DNA of 64,000 bases, taken from positions 85,091,033 through 85,155,032 of the forward strand of contig CM048845.1 of NCBI GenBank assembly GCA_026545225.1. The letters are read 5' to 3'. Position numbers and translations under genes: made by a program. Below, piece after piece: positions 1-15,000 of this stretch (within the stretch, counting starts at the first letter, position 1; each line of letters begins with the position of its first letter). The notes under the pieces are model-generated. The model searched no databases. It was not told where the DNA came from and saw only the letters and a list, made by a program, of their open reading frames with translations. Origin of the DNA: Cornus controversa (Eukaryota; Streptophyta; Magnoliopsida; Cornales; Cornaceae).

Positions 1-3000
1 GAAGCTGCATCTGCAGACGCTGCTGTGCAAACAGCTAGACTTGCAAGCAAGGCCCCTTCCAAAGAAAAGAGGCAAGTAACTAAAAGTTCATTTTTTATTT
101 CATTTTCTTGCATCCATGTGTTCTTTTTATTTTTATTTTTATTTTTGGGTCCATAATTTTCCATTTGTTTTTCAGTTTACGGGTTTGTCATACTTTCTTT
201 TGTTTTCTTGAAAAAAATCTTGCTTGCCAGAAAAAGGAAATTGAGCAGATACCCTAAAGTCTCTGTTTCAATATATAGTTAAGCTCAGTGGTCATGTTGG
301 CACGGTGCTAGCGTGTAGGTGGTTGTGAGATGGTGTTAAAATTCATGAATGATGGCAGATGCAGTAGCTATGCTTGTGACAAGCTGGAGGAGGTGCTTAT
401 AGGATATATTACAGGATATATTAGGTGTTGTTGATGTGTTACCACGGATGTTGGGAGGTAAAAGTTTTGATGTTGTGATAGTTATATGCATCACAGTTGG
501 AAATGAGTGTCAGAGATGGCGCAAGGTAGTTACCAAGGTATTGATAATGACAATGTTGATGTTGTCCTGAAAGATTGTGGGAGATGATGGTAGGATAGTT
601 TTATGTTTCTTTGGGTTGTTGATAAGGTAATACAGATGGTGAGGGTTGAAGGCACGTGGTAGTTTGTATTATACATCACCTGAAGAGAGCTGATAGTTGT
701 GGAGTGAGCTGCCACCGTGGCATTTTCTATTGGTATGTGTTTCTTTTCTCATTTCACTTTGGTTGGCTGGGTACATCAGGAGTTGGAAGCTGCATTTGTG
801 GTGATGGTTGCTGCAGTAACAGCAAACAGTATTGGTGTTTAATGGTGCCAAATTGCGAAGGTTGCCCAGGGTTGCGTTGGTGGAGTTCACTATGATAATC
901 ATGTTTTGTAGGGTTTTCAAACAGTCAAACATGATAAATATATTTGGACTTCTCTCTTTAAGAACTGGAAAGTTCTTTTGTCTAACCAGAATCCAGTTCT
1001 TGGTTTCAGCGTAAATTTTTTTTCATTTTTACATGTAGGATTGCAACTTGCAATTAAACACATGATTTATCACTAAGGGCTCCACATCCAACCCCTAAGT
1101 CAATCTTACATGGCAGTAGTGGAGTTCTCTCTGACATCAATGTTTATCTTTTGAGGTTCCATGGATTAGTTTGAAGAGTTACTAAGGTTTATCTTATTCT
1201 GGAAGTATCTTTATTATACGAGAAAGTTCTATACAGATTTTGTCAAGTGACTGATTGCTCAAGTCCAGTGTACTTGCACTATATTTGAAGACTTTAAAAA
1301 ATAGAAAGTTTGTTTGAGTCACTATTTATCCAAGTGAAAGGAAGAAAAAAAAGTTGGATTTTCCTTCAGAAAGTAATTTAAATACAGAATGAGAGAATGG
1401 TTGCAGAAAGTACTTGCACTAACTCTGAATACTAAAAAATAGAAAAATTGCTTGAGTCACCTTATTTTGATAGAAAGGAAGGTCAACCATTAGAGAAGCA
1501 AATTCGTGAGGAGCGAAATCTGTTGACAAAGTGGACGAATGGCCTGAGAGTTAGACGTTAGTCAGTGTCAAGAGGTAACTAAGGGTTCTAGGATGTGGGA
1601 ATTGTTAACCTAGTTGTGACTTCTTTCTGATAGAGTGGATTGTTCTTGGTTGGATTAGGTCCCGTGATATTTCCTACTTAGGTTTTTCACGTAAAAATTG
1701 GCTGTCTCTGCTCTTACTTTACTTTGTTTAGGTGCATGGTAATGTATGTGATGGCTGAATGTGAAAACTAACAGATACAAACTCAAATTCAATTCACAAC
1801 CAGTATAACTACTTAAAAACAGCTAAAATTAAAAAAATTAATATCCATAAGACCTTTTCACCCCTTCTAGGTCTAATTCACCATTCACACTACATATTAG
1901 AGCCTTGGGTGATGGTCCCTACAATTGAACAAGGTGTTTTACCATTATACATATTATTATAGATGACATAGATTTAGGTCCAAATATTGTATGTGCATCT
2001 TTTTAATCAGTGCCCAAGATCTGATGAACCTCTAAACCCCAAGGGGGTTGACTCAAGTGGATAAAGAACTTGGCCCTTGTGCCTAGCAAGTATTATGTCT
2101 AAGGATTAAGTCCTCTCGGGTGCAAACAATTCTTTGGGGGTGGGTGTGTGTGTACCAACTAGGAATTTTTTTTGATGAGCCTCTAATGCTAGCATATTGG
2201 GATATAAGTCTTTAAAATAAAACAAATTATTAATATTGAAAAGAAAGTACGAGTTTCATCGATTGGAATAAATGTGCGATTTGCACAATTATTATTTTTT
2301 ATATTCGTTCATTCTTTTTAACAGAAGTAAAATGTCCACAGCTTTTTCTTTATTCTTCCTTGGAAATCAATTTTAACAATATACAAGTTTTGGTCCCTAA
2401 AAAATCTTGCTGGCTCTTCCATGATAGATTTCATGTCTCTGCCCCTTCGACTAAAATGACATTATCATTGACTCATAGTGTATACTGCATTTAATAGCGC
2501 CTTCTGTTAGACATTGTTGTAACTTTACATCTGTATTCCTTTTTTGCATATAATTGCTGTACAATGATGGTGTGTTAACGCTTGTGGGTTTCAGGGATGG
2601 GTCAGAAGATGGTCTTACCTTTGCTTTTCGTTTCACAGATGCTACTATATCTGTTCCTAACCAAGGTATGCCAAACACTTTACTCTTTCCATGCTTGCTT
2701 AAGCTGTTTCAGTTCTCTAAATAAAAAATGACTTTTCTTATTATTTTAAATGAATTAATCATTCTTTACTATATACTTGAATTGCAATGTGAACATGACC
2801 ATTTTACACCAGAGACAGACTTCATGACCATGCAATTTTTGACGTTATTTTCGTAAAACACCCTATAATTATTCTAAGTCTTTAGTTATTATTAGGTATA
2901 TGGATTCTTGACTTGTAAGAAGTAAAATGTTTTACATTTTGATGCAGAAGCTTAAATGCCATTGTTGCCTGTTGGGTGGATGATCAACACTGCCCATTTA

Positions 3001-6000
3001 GATGTGATTTTCTTCTATTTTTTTACTTAGATTTTTTTTCTCTTGTGGACTAAGCATGGTAGCTTAATGCCTGAATTTTATCTATCAACAAGTAACTGTA
3101 ACCTCCTGATTTAAATTCATAGAGCTAGTCAATGACCTTTTTCCACATATATTGGAGGCCTTTTAAGTTGCTAACTTTCCAAGAGGACACTGTGATGTTT
3201 TGAAAAATGTTAAACACTTGAAAGAAGCTGTTTTGGTAAAAATGGTCATGCAGGGATTAATAACCTATTTCCTGAGCACAATAGTCAATTTTGTGTGTTT
3301 GAAAATGATATTCAAAATCCATAAATGCATCTTGATTGGCACAATAAAGAGTGCTGAAATTGATTGTGATTGTCATGCTGTTTTAGAAGAAACACTCGGT
3401 GCTTATGCAGCCTTTTTCTCCTCAAGTTGTGGGAAGATGAGAAAGAGACAAGTATATAAACTCTATATGGTTGCATCTATCTTAATGAGGCTACTATCCA
3501 CATCAACATACATGCTTTCTTTTTTTCTTCCCTTCTTTTCTTCATTTTGACTCTTAGCTTGTTTTTTCTTTTGGTAAATTGGCTTTTAACAGTTTACTTG
3601 TGATTAACTTTTATGGCCCCGTGCATAATTGTTATTCAGGGGTTGATCTCATTCGCCAAGGATGGAGTAGGAGAGGACAAAATGTCCTCCAAGAAGGATA
3701 TGGGTCTATGGCTGTCTTACCTGAACAAGGCATATATCTAGCAGCATCTGTATACCGACCAGTTCTTCAGGTTTTGGACTGTCGTAGATCTATTTTTATA
3801 TATGGTAGCCATTGGATGCAAACAGCCGTAGTTGGCCTTATCTGACATTCTTTTATCTGCAGTTCACAGATAAGGTTGCTTCAATGCTGCCACAGAAGTA
3901 TTCCCAGCTTGGGTAAGCTTTGAGTTGATTGCATGTTTTTTTTTTGCATTCCATGATGCATGTTGATGCTCAGTTTCACTTCTCATGGATAATATGACAA
4001 CCCTTGAAAGTGATAAACCTTAGAACTCTTCATATTTTTCACATCCTTGCACATTACAGACTGAAATTGAGAATTTATTGGGGTTTACTGAAACTTTTGG
4101 AGAATAATGCTTTGTATCCTATCATTATCTTACCGTATTGGTCGAATTCCTATGAACTTGTTTGGCTTTGATGGATCACTGAATATTAATGGAAATGATT
4201 ATCAACTTTCAACGATTAACATTGTTGCTACATTAATACTTATGTAGAAGCTGTAAGGTTTGAACTGTACTTGAAATACATTTGGAGCAGTCATGATGGG
4301 CAAGGGACCTTGTTTGAGGGTGCTGAAGTACTTACTTTGAGTTCATCATTTTTTTGGGGTGAATGGGCGATTATGTACATCTGTAGATGATTTTGTTGAT
4401 TTTTTGGATTGTGTGAGAATATATAGTGTTTTTGTGCAGTTTGTTCCTCTGGTGTGCTCCCCTTTAAGCGCCTTTAATGACTTGTCAAAAAAAAAAAAAA
4501 TGGAATCAGAATTTGCACTGCAGGGGGAATAAAAGCATTTTGATTTGATGATAATCTAGCAGTTGTAACTACTTGTTTTCTTATAAAAAATAATTAACTG
4601 ATTTGAGTGTTGGTGCTGAGAAAATACCAGAAATGATGCTAAGGTTTTCAAAGTAGAGTTTTCTTCCAAATTCAATATCAGTGATGTTATATAGATTTAC
4701 TTGATACACAATTGAATCTTTTCGTTGAAAAGCATCCACTATTTGTTAATAATCTTTCTTAAAATGAAAATGGAGAAACATTACATAACTTAATCTAACT
4801 GGTAAATATCTCGAGCGACCAACCCGGAAGAACAACACAAAAGATAAAGATATATTGTTAATTTCTTCATGCTCATTCCAAGTTCAAAGTAGTTGGTCAG
4901 CTTGAAGAGTGTTGTTAAGCTTGAATAATAGAGAAAAGATTAAGTAAAGAAACATCAAAATCTGACAACCAATTAGGATTTATGCCAGGTAGGTCCACAA
5001 TGAAAGCTATATATTTAATAAGACAACTTATAGGTGAATATAGGAGTAAACAAAAAGACTTGTATATGGTTTTCATATATTTAGAGAAGGCATATGATAG
5101 AGTGCCAAATGATATAATTTGGGGGGCTCTACAAAGAAAACAAGTACCTATAAAACTTATAAATCTTATTCAGGATATTTATAGTGAGACATTGATTAGA
5201 GCAAGGTTGTCAGAATCGGAATTCTACGTAGGATCGATTTGGATTCCGTAGAATCGGATTGTGAATCGTAAGATTCTACAAAACTAGTAAAAAAACAATT
5301 CAATCTAACTTTTTAAACAATGATACCTCTAAAATATAGCTACAATAAGCACAAAACACAAAAATATATAAAAAAATACCACTCCAAATATAGTTACATA
5401 CATCTAGGGATAAATTCAAACATATATCTAAGAGAATGTAGCTTAAAAGGTAGAGCTCTCATGCCAACTATGCAATTTATAAGTTGTGAAGTTGTGTGTG
5501 AGGAGATCAAGGTGTAAGTTGCACTTGCAAGTCATCAATTTAAAAACTAAAAATAGAGAAAATACAAAGCAAGTCATTAACCATGCTTGTGTGACTGTGT
5601 CTAAGACAAAGCAATAAAAATCCAAAATTATAGAGCAATAAATAAAACACTTCAATTTAAATAATAAAATAGAGAAAATACAGAGCAAGTCATCAACCAC
5701 GATTGTACATAAGACAGAGCAATAAAAATCCAAAATTGCAGAGCAATTAAAGTATAAAACACTTCAATTAAAAAATGAGAAAATACAGAGCAAGCCATCA
5801 GCCATGATTGTATCTAAGACGTAACAGTAAAAATCTAAAATTACAGAGCATTAAGAAGGAGCCTTGGAGTGGAAATTGTGGGAGGATTTTTATCAGTAAT
5901 ATTGAATGTCTTTAGAGGGTAAATAAACATCTGTAAGAATGGAAGAAAGAGAAGCTGAAAGTTGAACTTGAAACACACCTTTGAAGAGAGCTTGATTCAG

Positions 6001-9000
6001 ACACAAACATTGCTAAATTGGAAATAAACTCCCTGGTGGAGCTCGCCGGAGGTGATGGAGCTTGTTGATGAGGTCGCCGAAGTTTGCTAGAGACCTGTAG
6101 CTCGCCGGAGGTGATGGATCTTGTTGACGAGGTCACCGGAGTTTGATTCAGACTTCTACCATCTTCGGCAGAGGGTAGAGAGAGAGAGTGAATGAGGAAC
6201 TTTTCCGTTCACAAGTCTTTGCCAGAGGAGAGAGAGAGCCCTAGATACATTGATACGCTTTGTTTTGCTCTGCCTTGTATATAAGTTATAAAAACTTTTT
6301 TTTTTTAGTCTTTTTCTATTTATTTAAGTAAACATGGGCCCAAAATTGTTGGGCTCATAACTTAAAATACACTTTTGGGCCCAATATATAAAACAAAATG
6401 CAACAAGGACTTAGAAGACCTTATTTGGCAACTGAACAGCCTAAGCCTAAAGGCTTCTTTGTAGAATCGTTTGAATCGTATAGAATCGTACGATTCTACG
6501 ATTCTATGACCCGACTCAGCGATTTTATTAGGATTCTACCCCTAGGTACAATTTTCTTACGATTCAGATCATTTTTCTAGTTTTGGATCCAAATCGCAAT
6601 TTTAATAACCATGGATTAGAGTTAACATTACATGCGGGGAAACTAATGACTTCCCTGTAAAGGTGGGGACTACACCAAGAATCGGTGTTGAGTTCATACC
6701 TATTTGTGATAATATTAGATGAAATAACGAAAGATATTCAAGAAAACATCCCATGGTGTATGTTATTTGCGGATGTCATAGTATTAGTAGATACTTCTAA
6801 GGAAGCCTTAGCAAAAAATTAGAAATATAGAGAAAGGCATCAGAATCAATGGGCCTAAGAATTAGTAGAACTAAAACGGAATATATGGCATGTAAATTTG
6901 ATAAAGTAGAAAACGATGACAATATAAATATTACACTTCACAACCAATGAGTTATTCAAAAGAACTATTTTCTTTACCTAGGATCAATATTACAAAAAAT
7001 GAGGATATAGATGGTGATGTAGTAAGTAGGATTGGAGACGGGTGCACAAAATGAAGGCAAGCTAGTGGTATCCTTTGTGACAAACGAATACCAAATAAAC
7101 TAAAAGAAAATTTCTATAGTATGGTTGTTAGACCAACAATATTGTATGGAGCGGAGTGTTGGACATTGAAAAAAACACAAATACAACGCATTCATCTAGT
7201 AGAATTGAGGAATACTATGTTGGATGATAGGAATCACTAGAAGAGATAAGATGAATAATGAACGTGTGAGGGGAACATTAGGTATAGCGCCTATAAATGA
7301 TAAAATTAGGGAAAGTAGACTTAGGTGGTATGGTCATATGCAACGTAGACTCGATGATGCACCTGCTAAAAGAGGAAGAGTTGTTTGTTTAGAAGGTAAG
7401 CAACAAAGAGGTCGACCAAAGATGACATGGGATGAAGTAATTAAAAATGACTTAAAAACTTAAATCTAAGAGAAAACTTAGTGTATAATTGAAAAGAATG
7501 GAAAAAGAGAGTTCATGTGGCCGACCCTATCCTTATGGGAGGCAAGGATGATGATGATGGTCTGTCAGCCTGATGATTTTTCTTGAACTTGTTGATTCTT
7601 GAAGATTGTGGATGGACTACTCTATTAGAGTTTTATTTAGTTGTTTTAATGTGGTGATGCACTGATGTAAGGTTATTATGACACTTAGAAGGATCATGGT
7701 AACATAATTGGAGAGTTAGACTCTGAAACCATTGTCAATGTAAGAAGATTGGTGGCCAACAGAGGGACGATGGGTTTTTGAAGCCTTTGTTTTTCACTTG
7801 ATGTGTGTCCAAATCAATCCCTTAGGTTTAAGGCAAAAGTAGGTGTGTGTGAGCCATCTTGGTCATTTACTTAAAACTTATATTTTATTTTGAGTTGTAA
7901 GGTTTCAAGATATATGGTAGCTTTTAAAAATGAACCTTTACATATACTTTGAGTTCTTTTGGGAGGATTACTGCAGTTCAAGATGAAGCGAAATGGGAAC
8001 TGTTAATCAGACTGCTTGGCTTAATTTAAAACAATTGAAGCACACAGATCACCAGTTGTGGGACTTTTAACCCTAGCAGATGTGGTGGAGACTATAAGCT
8101 TTTTCCTGTAATGTGAACTCTGGTATGCAGTGCATTTATTTTTGCATTGCCATGGATCTCTCTCTCTCTCTTCTGGGTTGAGGAGTTCTATTATCATCTT
8201 GCTATGTGGTACTCAAAGGGTAGTACAATGTTAGTGCCACCACACCTTCTAGCTCTCATAAGTTCCCACCATAAACAAATACCTGGCAAGTAGTCTCATG
8301 CATGTATATTCAAGCACCAAGCCAAGAGGGTTCTACTATGGGGGGTTAGCATTAGCTGCATGCAAGAGCAACTTAATTCTCTCAAATTTTGGTCCATTCT
8401 GAACATATAAATAGTGGAAAATGTGTTGTTAATATTAGAATCATAAAAGAAGCAAGGTCAGCTTCGTTATTTGGTTGTTGCTTGTTTCATTTTCTGGGAT
8501 AAATGAAACTCATGATGGGGGTTTCCAAAAACGATGGACATAAAGGTCATAACATGGGCTTGAAAAACTTGCTTCACGCAATCTTGTAGTTTGGTAGATG
8601 TATTTGTCTGCGTTTGAGTGGAGATTCACAATGTGGATGTGTAGTAATGTCTGATTTCATTCAATTTGAAGGCACTAAAAGGACAAGAGGAGAACTAAAG
8701 TGGACATCAGCCAATCTAGTGAGGAAAGAAGTGATAAGTTAAGATTTAGAAGAAGATGTAGTTCTATATGGGATCGAATGATAAAAGGGAGTTTTGCTGC
8801 TGATGGCAAGTAGATGTGAATGCTTCTTGGCCATTTGCCGTTGCTGAGCCCCTTGTACTATGGACATATATTGAGATGCTAAAAGGCTTAATACCCATAC
8901 TGCATGTATCTGCTAGTTTGCATTTTGCGAACAACGTGATGAGTTTGATCCAACTTGAGCAGGGGGGACCTTGGCCCTGCAGCTTGTTGACAAACACTGC

Positions 9001-12000
9001 ATTTTGCCTGTGCATTTGTAACCTTGCTTCTACTTAGGTTGCAGTGGAAGCATTTGTGCTTTTAGTTAAATGATGAACTATTCTTTGGTTCGCTCATGGA
9101 GTCTTGTGTGATGTAATTTGCTTTTGGATAATACCTAGCCATTCTTGCATTCATTGATGTGACAACATATGCTTTTGGACAGTACCAAACCTTGCATGGA
9201 TTATTCCTAGCTAATGTTAATTAGGAATGGATGTTTGAAGATAAATAATGCATTAAGAATCCATTATAGATAATTTCTAGAAAATTTATTGCTTGTAGGT
9301 AAAATGAATTTACTCCGCCAATTTTGCTTTCATTGTTAGCTTAATGTTCGGATATTAAATAGTTCATAAAGGTATGATGTTATATTTTTGGGCCTAGAAG
9401 GAATTTTCAGTATTGAATGTTCACTCTTACTGCTCCTTTTTTCAAGCTGATTATATTGTTGTTTTCATGATCTCTTCACTTTGTCGCATTTAATAGATAT
9501 TTTAGTACCTCCCACACCCTCCGCCTTCTCGTTACCATTTTTTTGTACAAGATGGTCTCTTAGATATACCATTCTGAATCTCTGATCCAAGTGAATATTT
9601 GGAGCATGGGTGTTGCTTTTCCATCATCTCGCTTCTATTTACGTGGTTTTGTGTTTTGTGCATCTAAATTTCACAGGAATGATGGATTGCTAGCATTTGT
9701 GGAGAACTTCGTGAAGGACCACTTCTTACCAACAATGTTCGTAGATTACAGAAAAAGCGTGCAGCAAGCCATATCAAGCAAGTTCTTTGAACTATTAAAT
9801 CTTCAATAAGTCCACAGCAATTGTTTGGGAATCCATATTTATTGAACTGTTCTATTTGCTAAAAGTGTTGTTCATCAAAATTCAAATGATTCAAATTATT
9901 TTTCTTTCAGATATGAATTTATGGGTATTGTCAATCAGTCAGCTTTGTATGTCCAGAATATTTTCTTAAGTGGGGTGTCACGTGCTCAATTACAGATAGC
10001 CGTCTTTTTTGGGGGTGATAACCTCTCCTGCAGCAGCGGGTTGTGTTTATAGTGTGACACAAATAAATGTTTAACTCTATGACCTCTAAGAACCAAAACA
10101 TGTTTATATGTTATGCACACTGATGTCATGTAAGTGAATGGAAAAGAAAATTAGAGCTTCAATGTCATGTCAGCCATCTTCATTGGGTATAGATATCACG
10201 GGTTCTTGTCCCACATTGGATAGGGATGGGATGGGTCTTGGGCTTATAAGGGCGTTTAGGCAGCATGACCTAATAACAAACTTGAGCTTTTGGGTTGGAT
10301 GGAAAACATCCGACCCGTTACAAGTGATATCAGAGCAGTCTCAGTCCCTCGTCCAATGTCATGCCAAGTGCCCACACAGAGATGTCTGGATCGTTACTGG
10401 GTCCTCCGCCGTTAGGGTGGATAGATAGGCAATGTGGTCCGACCACAATGAGAGCGTCACAGGTTCAGTGGGGAGAATGTCACAGATTCTTGTCCCACAT
10501 TGGATAGGGATGGGATGGGATGGGTCTTGGCTTATAAGGGCGTAAGGGTGGGTAGGCAACACCACCTAACAAGTTAAACTTTTGGGTCGGATGACAAGTA
10601 CCCTATTGTCACAATAGACCGTTTCTGCAAGAAATAATGAGTTGAGAACAATGCAACATAACATGTATATCTTTTCCTGGCATTTGCAAGCTTCGGAAAA
10701 AAGAGTATAAAAATTTAAGTTAACACCTAAAACACATTGACATAGTTTTAATTTTATGCGCTTTAGGAATAATCTGAACTCAATGAGGGTTTAACTCTAT
10801 CATTAAGAATTGTTTGCAGTATAGAATTTGTGGTTGGTTTTAGCTCTGTCATTGTTTCCACCATATCAAACCTGATTTCCTGAAGTTATTAATTATTATA
10901 GGTCCAGCTGCATTTCGGCCACGAGCACATTCGGCTGTTACTTATACACCATTAGTTGAGAAGGGGCGACCTGTCTTACAGGGACTTTTGGCTATAGATT
11001 TCTTAGCAAAAGAGGTATTTTTTCAACTCCTTTTAAAATAATTCTTTTAATACTAAACAAAATAAAAGGCGTGTTTGAACTTTTGTGTCTCTTCAATAAA
11101 AAAGGGTCTGGTCCTATATGTGCAAAAATAACAAAGACTATTTGATTGACCTGATTTGCATGGGGAAGCCTTTCCAGTATTGTTCTTTGATGAACTGTTT
11201 CCCATCTCTCTTTTTTGATAAGTAAGATTTCATTAAAGAGCGCTCAAATGAACTGTTTCCCACCTCTTAGTTTTACTTTTTACATGGCATTTTGAATTTG
11301 TGTAAGTTAGACATCTTTTACTCTAGGTGCTTGGTTGGGCTCAAGCAATGCCTAAATTTGCTGGTGACCTTGTGACATACGTGCAAACTTTCCTCGAAAG
11401 AACATATGAAAGATGCCGGACTTCATACATGGAGGTACATATATTTCTCTAATTCCTTATATATTCAGTTCGAGTATCATTTCTAGTTTTTTGTTGAGAG
11501 TGCATATTCTTGACTAACTCTAGTTAAGCTTAAATATGTAACTGATGTAGTATCATGCAGAAGAAGTATGAAGCTCACTGTCTTCAAACTTATATATGAT
11601 GAGAAAGCTTTACCTAGGCCTTGTTATTTATTTATTTATTTATTTTCTTGGCAAGTTAGAATTTATAAAGAAAAGAACATTCAAACTACAAGGGGCATAT
11701 CCCAAGACAGTACAATACAGAGAAAACAAACCAGCTAGGTCTAACCAAAGAAAGTAACTAGATCCCACACATTTTTAGAGAGGGGCTGGGCCATCTACTC
11801 CTTGGCACAAGCCCAAGGATAAGCCTTATCCAATAGCTAGGGTTAAGGGAGAGAGGCCTAGCCAAAGATTCGATTGCACCAGTAGGCAAACAAAACATTT
11901 AAACCTGGGCCATATTTTACAAGGATAGATATGGAAAAAATAAATAAAGAAAGAAAGATATAGCTTGAATCCCCTAGTAGTATTGAGAGAACTTCAACCG

Positions 12001-15000
12001 TTATTACTGAACACATTATTCCCATTTTAATTCTCTGGAGCCAATTTATTGGCTTCACACGCCCCAAAGCACAAGTTTGAACTTTCAAAAACGATTTTAT
12101 CTAATATGGTAATTGCAAGGGACTTGGTGACTCTTAATGTGAAAAATAAGCCCTGAACTCCTTTAAACTTTAAGTTACACAAAAATTAAAATTGTTCTGG
12201 TTATTGTACACTTATTTTGCTTAATTGTCCATGGAGGAGACTTGCCTTTACTTTTTCTTTCTGTGATAAAGGGGTACGTAGTCTAAAATTGTTGAATTAT
12301 TGAAGTACATATTTCATATCATTAGGGTTTCAAATTTCAATTTTAAGATTGCTTAGCCATAAATTCTGGTCAAAAGTGATACGACTTTTGTAATTTTTTT
12401 TTTTTTGTACAAGTAGAGATTTCATAGAAGAGTGCTCAAAAGGGGAGCACATCCCAAGTACAACTGCACAAAGACCACAAAATCCACTATAAGCTCAAGC
12501 TAGACAAAAAAATACATGAATTCTTCCACAGATTTACAGTACCATCCATGAGTCCAAAAAAATAAAGAGCTAAGTATATAGAATTTGAATGCCCAAACAG
12601 GATTCTCCCCCCCTTCAAAAGATCTCCTATTTTCCTGCCGCTATAAGCCCCACAATAAGCATTAGGGGCAAGGGCAAGTGGGCAACTCTCCAAGCATCCT
12701 GAGCTTGCTTTCCCACAATACATCCTTTCCAAGCTTCAAGCATGCTTCTCATGGACGACTGCATGACCCAGCTCACTCCAAACAAAGATAGAAGAAGATC
12801 CCAACCCTTTCTAGCCACTGGACAGTGCAAAGGAGATGGTTCACCGACTCCTGTCCCTCTTGCACATGCAGCACCAATTGACAATAATCTGCCTCCTCCT
12901 TCTCCTTGTCAAGTTTTCATTTGTCAGAATCTTCCCCAAGGCAACCGAAGAAAGCCACCTTTAATTCAGCTTTTGTGCGCCAAATGGCCTTCCAAGGGAA
13001 GGGAAGGCCTTCCATTTCCACCAATCTCCTATAGAATGATCAGACCTCAAACTTCCGTGAGATGCTGCCGCCCAAACCCACTCATCGTCCTCCACTCCAC
13101 CTAGTTGCTGACTGTACAATAAAGCCAAGAACTGAACAAAGTCCTCCGCCTCCCAGCCTCACAAACTGAATGTCCCACACCAATCTCCTGCTATCAAGGC
13201 GATAGATATCTGCCACGGTAGAGGACTGGTTTGTCACACACCAATCTCCCACTATCAAGGTGATAGCTATCTGCCACTGTAGAGGACCGGTTCAATGCAA
13301 TCCAAAAGAGACTCGGAAAAGCAACCGATAGTGGTCTCCTTCTATGCCACTCATCCACCCAAAACTGAATATGCCTCCCACTCTTCGCTTTGAAACTGAA
13401 TACATTCTTGATTTTAAAAAAGGATCCCAATATATCCTGGCCTGTTCCCGGCAAATTACACTTATTTCATAGTACTTTTATTATTATATGATAAATAATT
13501 ACTTTAATATACTTTCAATGCATTTATTTCCTTGAATATAATTATCAGTTATCTTTGAATGGTTGGGATTAGGCTCAATCAAGCATTGCTCATTAGGGTT
13601 GCTATTGAGCTAATTGTTTCAGGCCTGATGTTGGGTTGGGTTGACATGATTAATATGAATACTTTGAGGTTACCCTCCCCGCCTAATGCCTGCCCTTATG
13701 AGAAAGCGTTGAACCACTATTACTTGGGGATGCTATGTAAATTCATTTTTTCCATGTAACTTGGTCAAGAACAATATTCATATTGGTAATGATTTGTTAC
13801 AGTATTTTTTTCTCGCTGCTCAGTTCATCTTCTTGATTCAAGAAAAATCCTTGGATCATCATAAAAACAAAGAACAGAAGAGTGGTGGATTTAGGCATCT
13901 AGCCATCTAATACTTCATGACTTAGGGTTTTGTGAAATCTTGGCAGTAGAAGGTGCATGGCCCCAGAAAAGTGACATACCAGAGCCCTGGTGATGAATGA
14001 ATGAAAGGGTTTAGAAGCCCTACCCTTCTCACCACACAAAGTACTGGGGCTGCTGGATTCTTCTTCCAATTCATCTATTCCAAAGCGATATGAGAGTCAT
14101 AAATCATAATGGAATACAAAGTAGTTTCATTACAGGTTAAGTACGTTTGAGCTAAGTAACTATGAAGGTTACTTTACTAAGAAGTGTACTACTAAGAAGC
14201 AACCCATCTAAGGAGGTGTCCTCTAGTCTAAGTATCTTACTTCTGTATGAGGCTTTTAGTGTTTAAAACATCAAAACCTTTAGAAGTAGGAAATTAGTAT
14301 TTCACTAATGACTCCATCTCTTTCAAAATTATAGGATACCACTCTATAGCAATGATCATCTTACCCTTTTACTTCCCCAAATTTCATTTAACACAAAGTT
14401 GGGCTGATCTAGCCATCATTCACTGAAGGGAATGAGTCGGGAATCACATCATGTGGAACCCATGGAAGGCCACTTGATCCACCGATGAAACTCACATTAG
14501 CATAATGTTTTCGCTAATGCCATCATCATCAATTCCTATTAGCCCTCCTCATTTTCTTTTAGCACTTTTAACTTGAATCAAATTGCTCCTCCTTACTCCT
14601 TAGTGGAGCAGTCATTGGTCTTTGTTATACACGTTCGAATCATATTGTACAAGTTCCTCTTGTTCCCATTTGATATGAATCCAGCATCCGACTGGTTCAC
14701 TCATTACTTGTCCATCCTTCATATATTTCCCCCTTGCATCTTTAACTTTTTACTTCAACGATACTTATTTTGTGGGAATGTTGTTGCTGACCAGTAGGCA
14801 TTTTGTATGTAGCCTACTATTGAATTATTATATTTAGCTCCTCTTATGCTGCGTTTGGTACATAGGAATGGAATGGAATGGAATGCCCATTCCAACCATT
14901 CCTTTGTTTGGTATGGATTTTAAGGTGAGAATGGTCATTCCCTTGGAATGAAAATCCATTCCCAGGAATGAAAATTCATTCCATAGTTAAACCTTATGGA

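Noticed and set aside
8764..9037. Overlapping ORFs on both strands in SEC8 intron 4
   Set aside because: No family signature and no splice or start context. Consistent with chance.
10194..10613. Cassandra-type TRIM carrying a 5S rRNA promoter
   Set aside because: No 5S-like box A/IE/C sequence was seen in the LTRs.
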